Shown here: piece by piece, positions 42,636 to 51,410 of the stretch
Numbering within the stretch: position 1 is the stretch's first letter
Layout: every line of letters begins with the position of its first letter
Assembly (NCBI RefSeq): GCF_001612635.1
Contig: NZ_BDAV01000002.1
Location: forward strand, 124,001-188,000
Length of the DNA stretch: 64,000 bases
From: Nocardia africana NBRC 100379
GTDB taxonomy: Bacteria; Actinomycetota; Actinomycetes; Mycobacteriales; Mycobacteriaceae
Direction: 5' to 3'
Position numbers and translations under genes: made by a program
Notes under the pieces: generated by a model
What the model was told of the DNA's origin: nothing
Database searches by the model: none
What the model saw: only the letters and a program-made list of their open reading frames with translations

Positions 42636-44747
42636 TTGAACGCGAAGCAGGAGTACCGGCCCACCTACCAGACCAGCCTGGTCGACCCGTCGGACTTCTG
42701 GCGTAGCGCGGCCGAGGCGATCAGCTGGGACGTTGCGCCCGAACAGATTCTCGACACCACAGCACGGCCGACGGCTCGGTGGTTTCCCGATGCTCGCCTC
42801 AACACCTCCTACAACGCCCTCGATCGACATGTGCGGGATCTCACAGCGGAACCCACCTCGACGGACGACGATACCGATACCGCCGCCGAAACGGGCATTT
42901 CCGCAAAAACGGGCGGTCGCGCGAACCAGCCCGCCTTAATATATGACTCCGCTATGACGGGCGCCACAGCCGTCTACACCTACGCCGAGTTGCTCGCCGA
43001 GGTCGCCCGGTTCGCCGGTGCGATGCTCCGGCTCGGGGTGCGTACCGGCGACCGCGTCGTGATCTACATGCCGATGATCCCCGAGGCCGTGATCGCGATG
43101 CTGGCCTGCGCCCGCATCGGCGCGGTGCATTCGGTGGTCTTCGGCGGATTCGCCGCGCACGAACTGGCCGCCCGCATCGACGACGCCGAACCCGTCCTGA
43201 TCGTCACCGCCTCCGGCGGCCTGGAACCGAACAAGCGCCTCGAATACCCGCCGATCGTGCTGCAGGCTCTCGACCAGGTGCGGACCACGGCGCCGCGGAA
43301 TGTGGTCGTGAAGCAGCGCGAGGGCTTTCCGACCATCCGGTTCGCCGCCCCGCAGCCGGCCACCGACACCCTGCCGGATTCCACCGCCACCGTCGCGGCC
43401 CGCTGGCTGGACTGGGAGGACATGATCCGCGACGCGGAACCCGCCGACCCGGTGCCGGTGGCCGCGACCGATCCGCTCTACATCCTCTACACCTCGGGCA
43501 CGACCGGAAAGCCCAAGGGCGTGGTGCGCGACAACGGCGGCCACGCGGTGGCGCTGGCCTGGTCGATGCGCAACATCTACGACGTATCCCCCGGCCAGGT
43601 GATGTTGACCACCTCCGATATCGGCTGGGTGGTCGGCCATTCGTATATCGTCTACGCCCCGCTGCTGGTCGGTGCGACGACCATCCTGTTCGAGGGCAAA
43701 CCGATCGGTACGCCGGACTCGGGCACCTACTGGCGGCTGGTCGAGCAGTACGGGGTGCATGTGATGTTCACCGCGCCCACCGCACTGCGCGCGATCCGCC
43801 GCGCCGATCCCGAGGCCGCGCTCGCCCGCCGCCACGATCTGTCCTCGCTGCGCGCGCTGTTCTGCGCCGGTGAACGGCTCGACCCCGCCACCTACGAGTG
43901 GACCCGGGAGACGGTGCTGGCCGACCTGCCCGACTGTCCGGTGGTCGACCACTGGTGGCAGACCGAAACCGGCTGGCCGGTATGCGCCAACCCGCTCGGT
44001 TTACAGGAGCTGCCGATCAAACCCGGCTCGGCCTCGGTTCCGGTTCCCGGCTACCGGCTGCGCGTTCTCGATTACGAAGGCGATGCGGTGGCGACGGGCG
44101 CGGAGGGCAACATCGTGATCGGCCTCCCGCTGCCGCCCGGCTCGCTGACCGGCCTGTGGCGCGACGACGAGCGCTTCGCCCGCTCCTATCTCTCGGCCTA
44201 TCCCGGGCACTACCTCACCGGCGACTCCGGCTATTTCGACGAGGACGGTTATCTGTACGTGCTCGGCCGCAGCGACGATGTGATCAATATGGCCGGGCAT
44301 CGGCTCTCGGCCGGCGGCATCGAGGCCGCGATCTCCGGACATTCGGCGGTCGCGGAAACCGCGGTGATCGGAGTGCCCGACGAACTGAAGGGCCAGCTCC
44401 CGATCGCCTACGTGGTGCTCAAGAACGGCGTCGACATCGAGCTGGCGCAGCTGCGCGCGGAGATCATCGCCCGCGTCCGGGAGCAGATCGGCGCGATCGC
44501 GACGCTACACGACGTCACCGTGGTGCGGGCCTTGCCCAAGACCCGGTCCGGGAAGATCCTGCGCCGCACCATCCGTCAGATCGCCTCGGGTGAGAGTTGG
44601 GAGATGCCGGCCACCATCGAGGATCCGGCGGTGCTCATCGCGCTGGAGGATCAACTGCTCGCCGGAACCGATCCGACCGCCGACCCGGCAGCCGAGAACA
44701 CGGCCGATCCGGCGGCGAGTACGAACGGCTCGAGTATCGGTTCCTGA
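42636..44747 (+). CDS. prpE: Propionyl-CoA/acetyl-CoA synthetase (PrpE type)
   Basis: A ~703-residue acyl-adenylate enzyme that converts propionate or acetate, ATP and CoA to the acyl-CoA. The P-loop-like YTSGTTGKPKGVVRDNGGH has the RDNGGH continuation usual for PrpE. VVDHWWQTETGWPV, the GDSGYFDEDGYLYVLGRSDD hinge region and the catalytic lysine Lys640 in KTRSGKILRR complete the set. An acidic low-complexity insert (~70-95) and a Pro/Ala/Asp tail are unlike E. coli PrpE. The TTG start at 42636 is chosen because GGGAG lies eight bases upstream. It fits the acyl-CoA theme of the neighbouring accD3 and citrate synthase genes. Confidence 0.9.
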   Translation: MNAKQEYRPTYQTSLVDPSDFWRSAAEAISWDVAPEQILDTTARPTARWFPDARLNTSYNALDRHVRDLTAEPTSTDDDTDTAAETGISAKTGGRANQPALIYDSAMTGATAVYTYAELLAEVARFAGAMLRLGVRTGDRVVIYMPMIPEAVIAMLACARIGAVHSVVFGGFAAHELAARIDDAEPVLIVTASGGLEPNKRLEYPPIVLQALDQVRTTAPRNVVVKQREGFPTIRFAAPQPATDTLPDSTATVAARWLDWEDMIRDAEPADPVPVAATDPLYILYTSGTTGKPKGVVRDNGGHAVALAWSMRNIYDVSPGQVMLTTSDIGWVVGHSYIVYAPLLVGATTILFEGKPIGTPDSGTYWRLVEQYGVHVMFTAPTALRAIRRADPEAALARRHDLSSLRALFCAGERLDPATYEWTRETVLADLPDCPVVDHWWQTETGWPVCANPLGLQELPIKPGSASVPVPGYRLRVLDYEGDAVATGAEGNIVIGLPLPPGSLTGLWRDDERFARSYLSAYPGHYLTGDSGYFDEDGYLYVLGRSDDVINMAGHRLSAGGIEAAISGHSAVAETAVIGVPDELKGQLPIAYVVLKNGVDIELAQLRAEIIARVREQIGAIATLHDVTVVRALPKTRSGKILRRTIRQIASGESWEMPATIEDPAVLIALEDQLLAGTDPTADPAAENTADPAASTNGSSIGS

Positions 44748-44882
44748 GGGGGGCACGTCGAGCGTGGGGCGCGCGCTTCGAGCAGCCGGTTCAGAGTCTT
44801 CTCAGGATCGGTTCACGCACGCCCCAGACTCCGGCGATACCGTGCCGGACACGTACGTGCCGACGCACAGGGAGAGAGAATC

Positions 44883-45263
44883 ATGCGCATTCGCGGATTT
44901 GCCGCAACCACCCTCACCGCCGCGGGCCTGGCCGCCGGGGCCGCCCTGCTGGTCCCCGCCACCGCATCGGCGGGTCCGACCGAACTGGTTGCGCCGCTGC
45001 TGAATTCGACCTGCAGCTTCGCCCAGGTCGACGCCGCCCTGCACGACAAGGCACCGCAGCTGGCCTCGATCCTGGACAACAACCCGGACCAGAAGGCCGA
45101 GCTGAAGGCCAAATTCGATCAGCCGGTGGAACAGCGCCGCGCCGAATTCCAGCAGTATCTGGCCCAGCACCCGGACGAGGCGCAGCGCGCCCAGCAGGAC
45201 CCACGGGCCGCCGGGCTGAGCCAGACCATTCAGGAAGTCGCCGATTCCTGCCACAACTACTGA
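44883..45263 (+). CDS. Secreted hemophore-related protein (Rv0203/MHB-like)
   Basis: The 126-residue exported protein has a clear signal peptide ([20 protein letters not shown], cleavage near ASA at ~30) and a helical mature domain. That domain starts [20 protein letters not shown] and ends VADSCHNY; Cys44 and Cys123 probably form a disulfide. This is the pattern of the mycobacterial hemophore (MHB/Rv0203-like) family, which includes heme-binding secreted proteins and relatives without proven heme binding. The ATG at 44883 follows GGGAGAGAATC. No heme transporter is adjacent. Confidence 0.82.
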   Translation: MRIRGFAATTLTAAGLAAGAALLVPATASAGPTELVAPLLNSTCSFAQVDAALHDKAPQLASILDNNPDQKAELKAKFDQPVEQRRAEFQQYLAQHPDEAQRAQQDPRAAGLSQTIQEVADSCHNY

Positions 45264-45339
45264 TCCGGGCGCCGGATCCGCAACTCGCGCGGGCCTCGGG
45301 CCACCCCCGGGGCCGCGCGGTCAAATTACACTGCACACC

Positions 45340-46044
45340 GTGGCGAGCAGCGAGAATCCGACGGTGCTGGTGGTCGACGACGACGAGGATGTGCTCTCCT
45401 CGGTGGAGCGCGGCTTGCGGCTGTCCGGGTTCCGGGTGGTCATCGCCCGCGACGGGGCCGCGGCCCTGCGCAGCGTGGCCGAACAGGCGCCCGACGCGAT
45501 CGTGCTCGATATGAACATGCCGGTGCTCGACGGCGCCGGCGTGGTGACCGCGCTGCGGGCGATGGGCAACGAGGTGCCGATCTGTGTGCTCTCGGCACGC
45601 AGTTCGGTCGGCGATCGGATCGCCGGACTGGAATCCGGCGCCGACGACTATCTGGTGAAACCGTTCGTCCTCGCCGAATTGGTGGCGCGAATCCGGGCGC
45701 TGCTGCGCCGGCGCACCGATACCACCCCCGCCACGGCGCCGGGCTCGATCACCGTGGGCCCCTTGGAAATCGATGTGGCCGGCTATCGCGCCCTGCTCCA
45801 CGGTAACGAAATCGAGCTCACCAAAAGGGAATTCGAGCTGCTGTCCACGCTGGCCCGCAACGCCGGGGTGGTGTTGAGCCGGGAGCGGCTGCTGGAGCTG
45901 GTGTGGGGTTACGACTTCGCCGCGGACACCAATGTGGTGGACGTCTTCGTCGGCTATCTGCGTCGCAAGTTGGAGGCCGACGGCACGCCCCGGCTGCTGC
46001 ACACCATTCGCGGCGTCGGCTTCGTCCTGCGGATGCCGAAATGA
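45340..46044 (+). CDS. prrA: Two-component response regulator PrrA
   Basis: The 234-residue OmpR-family regulator has a receiver domain (~7-120) with phosphorylated Asp57 in [11 protein letters not shown], acidic pocket DDDED (13-17) and Lys107 in DDYLVKPF. The C-terminal winged-helix domain (~140-232) has [20 protein letters not shown] and [14 protein letters not shown]. It closely follows Rv0903c along its whole length, including [15 protein letters not shown]. PrrA is needed for early intracellular growth and redox/energy responses in mycobacteria. The GTG start at 45340 is seven bases after TACACT, so the mRNA is probably leaderless. The kinase gene follows 37 bases downstream. Confidence 0.95.
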   Translation: MASSENPTVLVVDDDEDVLSSVERGLRLSGFRVVIARDGAAALRSVAEQAPDAIVLDMNMPVLDGAGVVTALRAMGNEVPICVLSARSSVGDRIAGLESGADDYLVKPFVLAELVARIRALLRRRTDTTPATAPGSITVGPLEIDVAGYRALLHGNEIELTKREFELLSTLARNAGVVLSRERLLELVWGYDFAADTNVVDVFVGYLRRKLEADGTPRLLHTIRGVGFVLRMPK

Positions 46045-46081
46045 CCGGCGCCCACGCCGAATCGATCCGTGCTGGTGCGGG

Positions 46082-47464
46082 ATGACCGAACCGGAACGGC
46101 GGCGCTTCGGACTGCGCCACTCCTACTCGCTGCGCACTCGCGTCGCCGGGGCGGCGGCATTGGGCGCGATCATCATCACCGCGGTGTTGAGCTGGGTGTC
46201 GGTGGTGGCACTGGGCCGCAACAATCTCGCCCAGGCCGACCAGGAATTGAACATCGCCTCGCGCATCGTGCTGATGCAGCCGCTCATCGCGGTCGGGGTG
46301 CTGTCGTTGGTGACGCCGAACAAGGATATGGCGGTGACGGTCCGCGACCACGGGGAGATCATCGCCTCCACCAGCGTGCGCCTGCCGGCCCAGGACCCGG
46401 GTTCGCATACGGTCACGCTGGAGGGCACCCCGTTCCGGGTACTGACCACGACCGAGAATCAGCCCGAAGGGCGGACCGTCTCGATCGCGATCCCGCTGAC
46501 CGACGCCTATCGCACCATGTCCGAGCAGCGGCGCTGGGTGCTGTTCGCGGCCGGCCTGGCGGTGGCCGCGGCGGCCGGGCTGGGCTGGGTGTTCGGTGGC
46601 GGCGCGGTGCGCCCGATCCGCGATCTCACCCGGCAGGTGAGCGCGCGCAGCGGCACCAGCACGGCCGAGGTCCGGGTGGACGGATCCGGTGTCTGGGAGG
46701 CCGAAAAGCTTTCCGAGGCAGTGAATTCACTGCTGGAGCGGGTGCAACTCGCCCAGGCCGAAACCGCGGCGGCACTCGAGACGGCCCGCGATTTCGCCGC
46801 CGTCTCGGCGCACGAACTGCGCACCCCGCTCACCGCGATGCGCACCGACCTCGAGGTGCTGCGCACCCTGGACCTCGACGAGCAGCAGCGCGCGGAGATC
46901 CTCGACGATCTGCAGCGCGGTCAGGGCCGGGTGGAGGCCACGCTGGCCGCGCTGGAGCGACTGGCCGCGGGCGAGCTGACCGACGAACGCGACCATGTCG
47001 AAACCGATGTCGGCGATCTGGTCGACCACGCCGCCCACGATGCGATGCGCCACTTCGGAGATCTCACCGTCCGCATCGAGACCGATCCCGAACTGATCAC
47101 CCGCGGCCTGCCGACCGGACTGCGCCTGGCGGTCGACAACGCGCTCACCAATTCCGCTCGTCACGGCGGCGCGACCCAGGCGCTGGTGTCCGCGCATCGC
47201 CGCCCCGACGGCTGGATCGTGATCTCGGTCGACGACAACGGGGCGGGCATCCCGGCCGAGGAACGGCGCAGTGTCTTCGACCGCTTCACCCGCGGCGCCA
47301 ATGCCACCAAGGGCGGCTCCGGCCTGGGCCTGGCACTGGTCGCGCAGCAGGCCCAATTGCACGGTGGCCGAGCCTATTTCGACGACGGGATCCTGGGCGG
47401 CGTGCGCCTGGTGCTGGAATTGCCGGACCGTCCGATGCCGGCGGCGCCGCCGCCGGAGAGCTGA
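46082..47464 (+). CDS. prrB: Two-component sensor histidine kinase PrrB
   Basis: A ~460-residue membrane kinase. Transmembrane helices at ~22-45 and ~152-174 enclose a short sensor region. A HAMP domain leads to the dimerisation helix with phosphorylated His244 in SAHELRTPLTAM and a HATPase domain: LAVDNALTNSARHGG (N-box), VDDNGAGIP (G1) and GGSGLGLALVAQQA (G2). It is the cognate of PrrA by position and similarity (Rv0902c). The ATG at 46082 follows the PrrA stop by 37 bases, so both are expected on one mRNA. Confidence 0.95.
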   Translation: MTEPERRRFGLRHSYSLRTRVAGAAALGAIIITAVLSWVSVVALGRNNLAQADQELNIASRIVLMQPLIAVGVLSLVTPNKDMAVTVRDHGEIIASTSVRLPAQDPGSHTVTLEGTPFRVLTTTENQPEGRTVSIAIPLTDAYRTMSEQRRWVLFAAGLAVAAAAGLGWVFGGGAVRPIRDLTRQVSARSGTSTAEVRVDGSGVWEAEKLSEAVNSLLERVQLAQAETAAALETARDFAAVSAHELRTPLTAMRTDLEVLRTLDLDEQQRAEILDDLQRGQGRVEATLAALERLAAGELTDERDHVETDVGDLVDHAAHDAMRHFGDLTVRIETDPELITRGLPTGLRLAVDNALTNSARHGGATQALVSAHRRPDGWIVISVDDNGAGIPAEERRSVFDRFTRGANATKGGSGLGLALVAQQAQLHGGRAYFDDGILGGVRLVLELPDRPMPAAPPPES

Positions 47465-47530
47465 GTCCCTCACAGAACCCTCAGATATCCGCCAGTACTT
47501 GCGCATTCACCGCCGCTACCGTCGAACGGC

Positions 47531-48694
47531 GTGGCAGGTAGACGTTTTCGCTGGACAGTGCTCGGTGTCGTGACGCTGGCGGTCGCCGGTGCGGTGACGG
47601 GGGTGATCGCCGTCACCCGCGGTGGTGCCGCACCGACCGATATCGCGATCGTCAACGCGGATACCGGGCCCGCCGGTGCCCGCATCGTGAAGGCCCTGCA
47701 AGCCGAGGGCGACACCTGGACCGTGGCCGAACCCGGGGCGCGTACCGCCGATCACGCCGCGGTGATCACCCTGCCCGCCGACCTCACGTCGTCGCTGGCC
47801 ACCCTCGCCACCGCGCAGCCGCATCGGGCGCAGTTGACCGTGGCCACCAACGAGCACGCGGACACCGCCGCGGTCGATGATGCGGTCGCGGCGGTGACGC
47901 GGCGAATCGCGGCAGCCGGCGTGGATCAGACCCTGGCCGCGGTCGCGAACGCGCGCGGTTCGATGCAGCAGGCCGCCTTCACCTCCCAGCTGCTCGACGC
48001 GGGCGTACGGACGGCCTCGGACGCCGCCGGCCAGTTCACCGGCGGCGCCCAGCAGATGCTGGGCTTCCTGGATTCGGCGAAATCCGGTGCGGCGACGCTG
48101 ACGTCGCAGCTCGGCCAGGTACACGACGCCCTGGGTCAGGCGACGAATCAGGCCGAGAACATGGCCGGCGCGTTCGATGCCACCGGGCTCACCCTCGGGC
48201 AGATCAGTGCGGGTGCGAATGCGATGAGTACCGGGCTCGACCAAGTCCTGCCGCTGCTGCGAACGCTGCCGTTCGCGGCGGACCCGCAGGTCACCGACAT
48301 CATCGGCAAGCTGGACGCACTGCGCTCGATCGCCGGACAGACCGACACTCAACTGGCGGGCGTGGCCCGGCTGACCGGTAGCAGTACCGATCCCGGCACC
48401 GGCCTCGGCACCATCCTGCGCGATGCCGCGAACCGGCTGACCTCCGCCTCCGCCCAGCTGGACCAGGGCGCTGCCCTGGCCGGGCAGATTCCGCGGCTCA
48501 CCGATCAGGCGACCGCGCAACTGCACGGTGCACTGCAAGCGGTGACCGGCGGGGTCACCCAGATGCAGCAGATTTCGGCGAATCTGACCGATCAGACCGG
48601 CAAGGCCCTCACCGCGCTACCGGCGCACAGCACATCCCAGCAGTCCGTCCTGGCGACGAACCTGTCCGATCCGGTCGAGATCGTCCGGCGGTGA
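47531..48694 (+). CDS. YhgE/Pip-like membrane-anchored protein (387 aa)
   Basis: The protein has one N-terminal transmembrane helix (RFRWTVLGVVTLAVAGAVTG) and a long extracytoplasmic part. IAIVNADTGPAGARIVKALQ resembles the first domain of the YhgE/Pip and ABC-2-like families, which contain an IVNxDxG motif near the membrane. The rest is Ala/Thr/Gln-rich with helical, coiled-coil-like repeats (QATNQAENMAGAFDATGLTL; RLTSASAQLDQGAAL). The C-terminal membrane domain of full YhgE proteins is missing, so it is a truncated or specialised form. The GTG at 47531 lies eight bases after TACCGT, suggesting its own leaderless promoter despite following prrB by 66 bases. Confidence 0.72.
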   Translation: MAGRRFRWTVLGVVTLAVAGAVTGVIAVTRGGAAPTDIAIVNADTGPAGARIVKALQAEGDTWTVAEPGARTADHAAVITLPADLTSSLATLATAQPHRAQLTVATNEHADTAAVDDAVAAVTRRIAAAGVDQTLAAVANARGSMQQAAFTSQLLDAGVRTASDAAGQFTGGAQQMLGFLDSAKSGAATLTSQLGQVHDALGQATNQAENMAGAFDATGLTLGQISAGANAMSTGLDQVLPLLRTLPFAADPQVTDIIGKLDALRSIAGQTDTQLAGVARLTGSSTDPGTGLGTILRDAANRLTSASAQLDQGAALAGQIPRLTDQATAQLHGALQAVTGGVTQMQQISANLTDQTGKALTALPAHSTSQQSVLATNLSDPVEIVRR

Positions 48695-48702
48695 TCGGCG
48701 TC

Positions 48703-49065
48703 CTATTCGACGACGTTCAGCAGATCGATGACGAAGATCAGCGTCTTGCCCGACAGGGGGTGGCCCGAACCCTCGGGACCGTAGGCCAGCTCCGGCGGAA
48801 TGGTCAGCTGGCGGCGGCCACCGACCTTCATCCCCGGAATACCTTCCTGCCAGCCCTGGATCAGGCCGCGCAGCGGGAAGGTGATGGATTCACCGCGGTT
48901 CCAGGACGAATCGAATTCCTCGCCGGTGTCGTAGGTGACGCCCACGTAGTGCACCTCGACGGTGCCGCCGGGTACGGCCTCGGCACCGTCGCCCTCGACC
49001 AGATCGTGCACTTCCAGCGTGGTGGGCGCGGGGCCTTCCTGGAACTCGACTTCCGGCTTGGTCAT
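48703..49065 (-). CDS. FKBP-type peptidyl-prolyl cis-trans isomerase
   Basis: A 120-residue single FKBP domain. The core motifs VEVHYVGVTYDTGEEFDSSW, FPLRGLIQGWQEGIPGMKVG and LTIPPELAYG line the active site and macrolide pocket, including the conserved aromatic and Asp/Tyr residues. There is no signal peptide, so it acts in the cytosol as a foldase. The ATG at 49065 follows GGAAGAGGACGC. It is convergent with the YhgE-like gene and divergent from the SpoU methylase. Confidence 0.95.
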   Translation of the reverse strand: MTKPEVEFQEGPAPTTLEVHDLVEGDGAEAVPGGTVEVHYVGVTYDTGEEFDSSWNRGESITFPLRGLIQGWQEGIPGMKVGGRRQLTIPPELAYGPEGSGHPLSGKTLIFVIDLLNVVE

Positions 49066-49205
49066 GCGTCCTCTTCCGTTTGCGATGGATAAATCGTTCT
49101 GTGGATAAACCAATAAAGAGTTCACCATAGCGTTGCTTGCCAAACCGTGTTCCACACGACAGTTGGATCGGCCGAATTCGGGGCCAGGGTGCAGGATAGG
49201 TTGCC

Positions 49206-50009
49206 GTGGCCCACGTGATCGATATCGTCGACCCCGGCGACCCTCGGGTCGCCGACTTCCGCGACCTCAACTCGGCCGACCGGCGTCCCGACCTTCCGGG
49301 CGGGAAAGGGCTGGTCATCGCGGAGGGCGTGGTGGTCGTACAGCGCATGCTGGCCTCGCGTTTCCCACCGTTCGCCCTGCTCGGGGTGGGCCGCCGCTTC
49401 GATCAGCTCGCCCCCGACCTCGCCGGTGTGGACGTCCCGTACTACCGCGTCGGCGCCGAGGTGATGGCGGACATCGTCGGATTCCATCTCAATCGCGGCG
49501 TTCTCGCCGCCGCCTACCGCCCGCCGGAGTTGCTGCCGGAGGAGATCCTGCGGACCGCTCGCACGGTCGCGGTGCTCGAGGGCGTGAACGATCACGAGAA
49601 CATCGGCTCGATCTTCCGGAACGCGGCCGGACTCGGCGCCGACGCGGTGTTGTTCGGCGACCGTTGCGCCGATCCGCTGTATCGGCGCGCGGTACGGGTG
49701 TCGATGGGCCACGTGCTGCGGGTGCCCTTCGCCTCGCTGCCGACCTGGCCCGACGGCCTGCACACCCTGCGCGAACTCGGCTTCCGCATCATCGCGCTGA
49801 CGCCGAATCCCGCGGCGGTGAATCTGGCGACCGCGATGACCGGCGACCGGGTGGCACTGCTGCTCGGAGCGGAAGGCCCCGGCCTGACCGAGGCGGCGAT
49901 GCGGGCCACCGATATCCGCGCCCGGATTCCGATGACCCCCGGCACCGATTCGCTCAATGTCGCGACCGCGGCGGCGATGGCCTTCTACGAAAGGGTGCGG
50001 ACATCGTGA
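49206..50009 (+). CDS. SpoU/TrmH-family RNA 2'-O-methyltransferase (Rv0881 counterpart)
   Basis: A 267-residue trefoil-knot (SPOUT) methyltransferase using S-adenosylmethionine on rRNA or tRNA ribose. The three motifs are EGVNDHENIGSIFRNAAGLG, LLLGAEGPGL and MTPGTDSLNVATAAAMAFY; the second and third form the cofactor knot. An N-terminal ~100-residue substrate-binding domain precedes it (KGLVIAEGVVVVQRML). The GTG start at 49206 lies eight bases after CAGGAT, a possible -10 element. The stop overlaps the next gene by four bases. Confidence 0.9.
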   Translation: MAHVIDIVDPGDPRVADFRDLNSADRRPDLPGGKGLVIAEGVVVVQRMLASRFPPFALLGVGRRFDQLAPDLAGVDVPYYRVGAEVMADIVGFHLNRGVLAAAYRPPELLPEEILRTARTVAVLEGVNDHENIGSIFRNAAGLGADAVLFGDRCADPLYRRAVRVSMGHVLRVPFASLPTWPDGLHTLRELGFRIIALTPNPAAVNLATAMTGDRVALLLGAEGPGLTEAAMRATDIRARIPMTPGTDSLNVATAAAMAFYERVRTS

Positions 50010-50296
50010 ATCGACCGCTCGGCCGCCCCGGCAGCGAACCGACACCGTGGGCGGCGGGTATCGCGGTCTCGGTCTTCGTCGCCGCGCTGACCGCCGCCGG
50101 AGTGTATTCGTTCGGTGTCGCACTGGCACATGTTCATTGGACGCTCGCGGTGGCGGTGAACGTGATCGCCGTCGCCGGGACCGCACCGACCGCGTGGCGC
50201 TGGCGTTACACCCCGGTCACCCGCTGGGTGCTCGCCGGGCTGGGCGCGGGAGTACTGATCGGCTGGCTCGTTCTGCTGATCGATGCCGCGTCTTGA
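50006..50296 (+). CDS. Small membrane protein of the Rv0882/DUF2537 type
   Basis: The 96-residue protein has three likely transmembrane helices (WAAGIAVSVFVAALTAAGVY; HVHWTLAVAVNVIAVAGTA; WVLAGLGAGVLIGWLVLLID). Its GTG start overlaps the methylase stop (GTGA). The pair methylase plus small membrane protein is also adjacent in M. tuberculosis (Rv0881-Rv0882). I know of no assigned function. Confidence 0.85.
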   Translation: MNRPLGRPGSEPTPWAAGIAVSVFVAALTAAGVYSFGVALAHVHWTLAVAVNVIAVAGTAPTAWRWRYTPVTRWVLAGLGAGVLIGWLVLLIDAAS

Positions 50297-50324
50297 CGTC
50301 TCGAGCCCTCGACGGATTTCGCGA

Positions 50325-51056
50325 TCACAGCACGTGGTCGCGTCCGCGCAGCCAGCCGAACCAGCGCTTACTCGCCGGAATCGTCACCGACGTCTCCCGC
50401 GTCGCCGGTGCGGGCGCCTGCCCCGCCGGGTAGAGGCTGAATCCGCACACCTCGATCCGGTCCGGATGCAGGGCGTCGTCGGAAGACCCCGCGCGGTAAC
50501 GGAATCCGAGCCACTCCTCGTTCGCGGCGTCGGCGAATTCCGGCGGGTCGAACGGCAGGATCTGGGGATCGGGATAGTCGCCCGGCCGCAGCCGGATCGG
50601 ATGGTCGCCGGCCCAGTACGAGCGCTCCCACACCAGCGGCAGCCCCTCGTCCTCGACGATGTTCACCCGGGTGGCGCTGAAGGCGCGCCGGAACTCACCG
50701 CGCTCCCAATGCGCGAACGCACCCCAGCCCAGTGGGACGTCGTACGACACGAGATAGGTGTGCTCGGAGGCCAGCGGCCGGATCAGCAGTTCCGGCAGCC
50801 GGGTCGGATGGCTGCGCGCCGCCTGCACCGTGCAGACCACGGTGACCCCCGGAAAGCAGCCGATGTAGATCGAGCCGGGATCCGGCCCGGCCCAGACCTT
50901 CAGGCTCCCGGAGGCGGCGGGCACCACATCGTGGCCGGGATTGAGCTGTTTGGCCAGTGCGAGGGCGGCCTCCGGATCGGGATCGGGGTGGGAGCGCAGG
51001 ACCGCCGCCGGATCGGGGTCGTCGACGTACCAGATCGACGAGGCTGTGGATGGCAC
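50325..51056 (-). CDS. DUF6928-family protein
   Basis: The ~243-residue protein shows the pattern I associate with DUF6928: an N-terminal IWYVDDPDPAAVLRSHPDP segment, then IYIGCFPGVTVVCTVQAARS, RLPELLIRPLASEHTYLVSY, and VEDEGLPLVWERSYWAGDHP. It looks cytosolic and beta-rich. The start at 51056 gives GGGAGG an eight-base spacing; the GTG at 51065 would overlap that site. It is convergent with the small membrane protein gene. No function is known. Confidence 0.75.
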   Translation of the reverse strand: MPSTASSIWYVDDPDPAAVLRSHPDPDPEAALALAKQLNPGHDVVPAASGSLKVWAGPDPGSIYIGCFPGVTVVCTVQAARSHPTRLPELLIRPLASEHTYLVSYDVPLGWGAFAHWERGEFRRAFSATRVNIVEDEGLPLVWERSYWAGDHPIRLRPGDYPDPQILPFDPPEFADAANEEWLGFRYRAGSSDDALHPDRIEVCGFSLYPAGQAPAPATRETSVTIPASKRWFGWLRGRDHVL

Positions 51057-51410
51057 CTGCGACACCTCCCGAGCTCGAACGGGTAAGCGTGGTTACTCCC
51101 GAGCAACCGCGGGAGCCGAACCACATCCGCCGCCGCGGCCTGCTCGCTGCGCGCCCAACGAGAATCGGGCGCATACGAAAAATCTACTCCCCCAACAGCG
51201 GAAACACCGGCGCTTCGGACTTCTGCCGCGCGTGTCAACCCCCGTTTCACACATTCCGGCGGCGACACGCCCGAGCCACGGTAAACACCCCGGAACGGAA
51301 TTCGCGGCGGAGACCCATGGCCTCCGCCGCGAATTCGATACGGCCGGACGGGTTTCGGTCCCGCCGGCAGACTCTCGGTGCCCGGAGCTCTCTCGGTGCC
51401 CGGAACTCTC

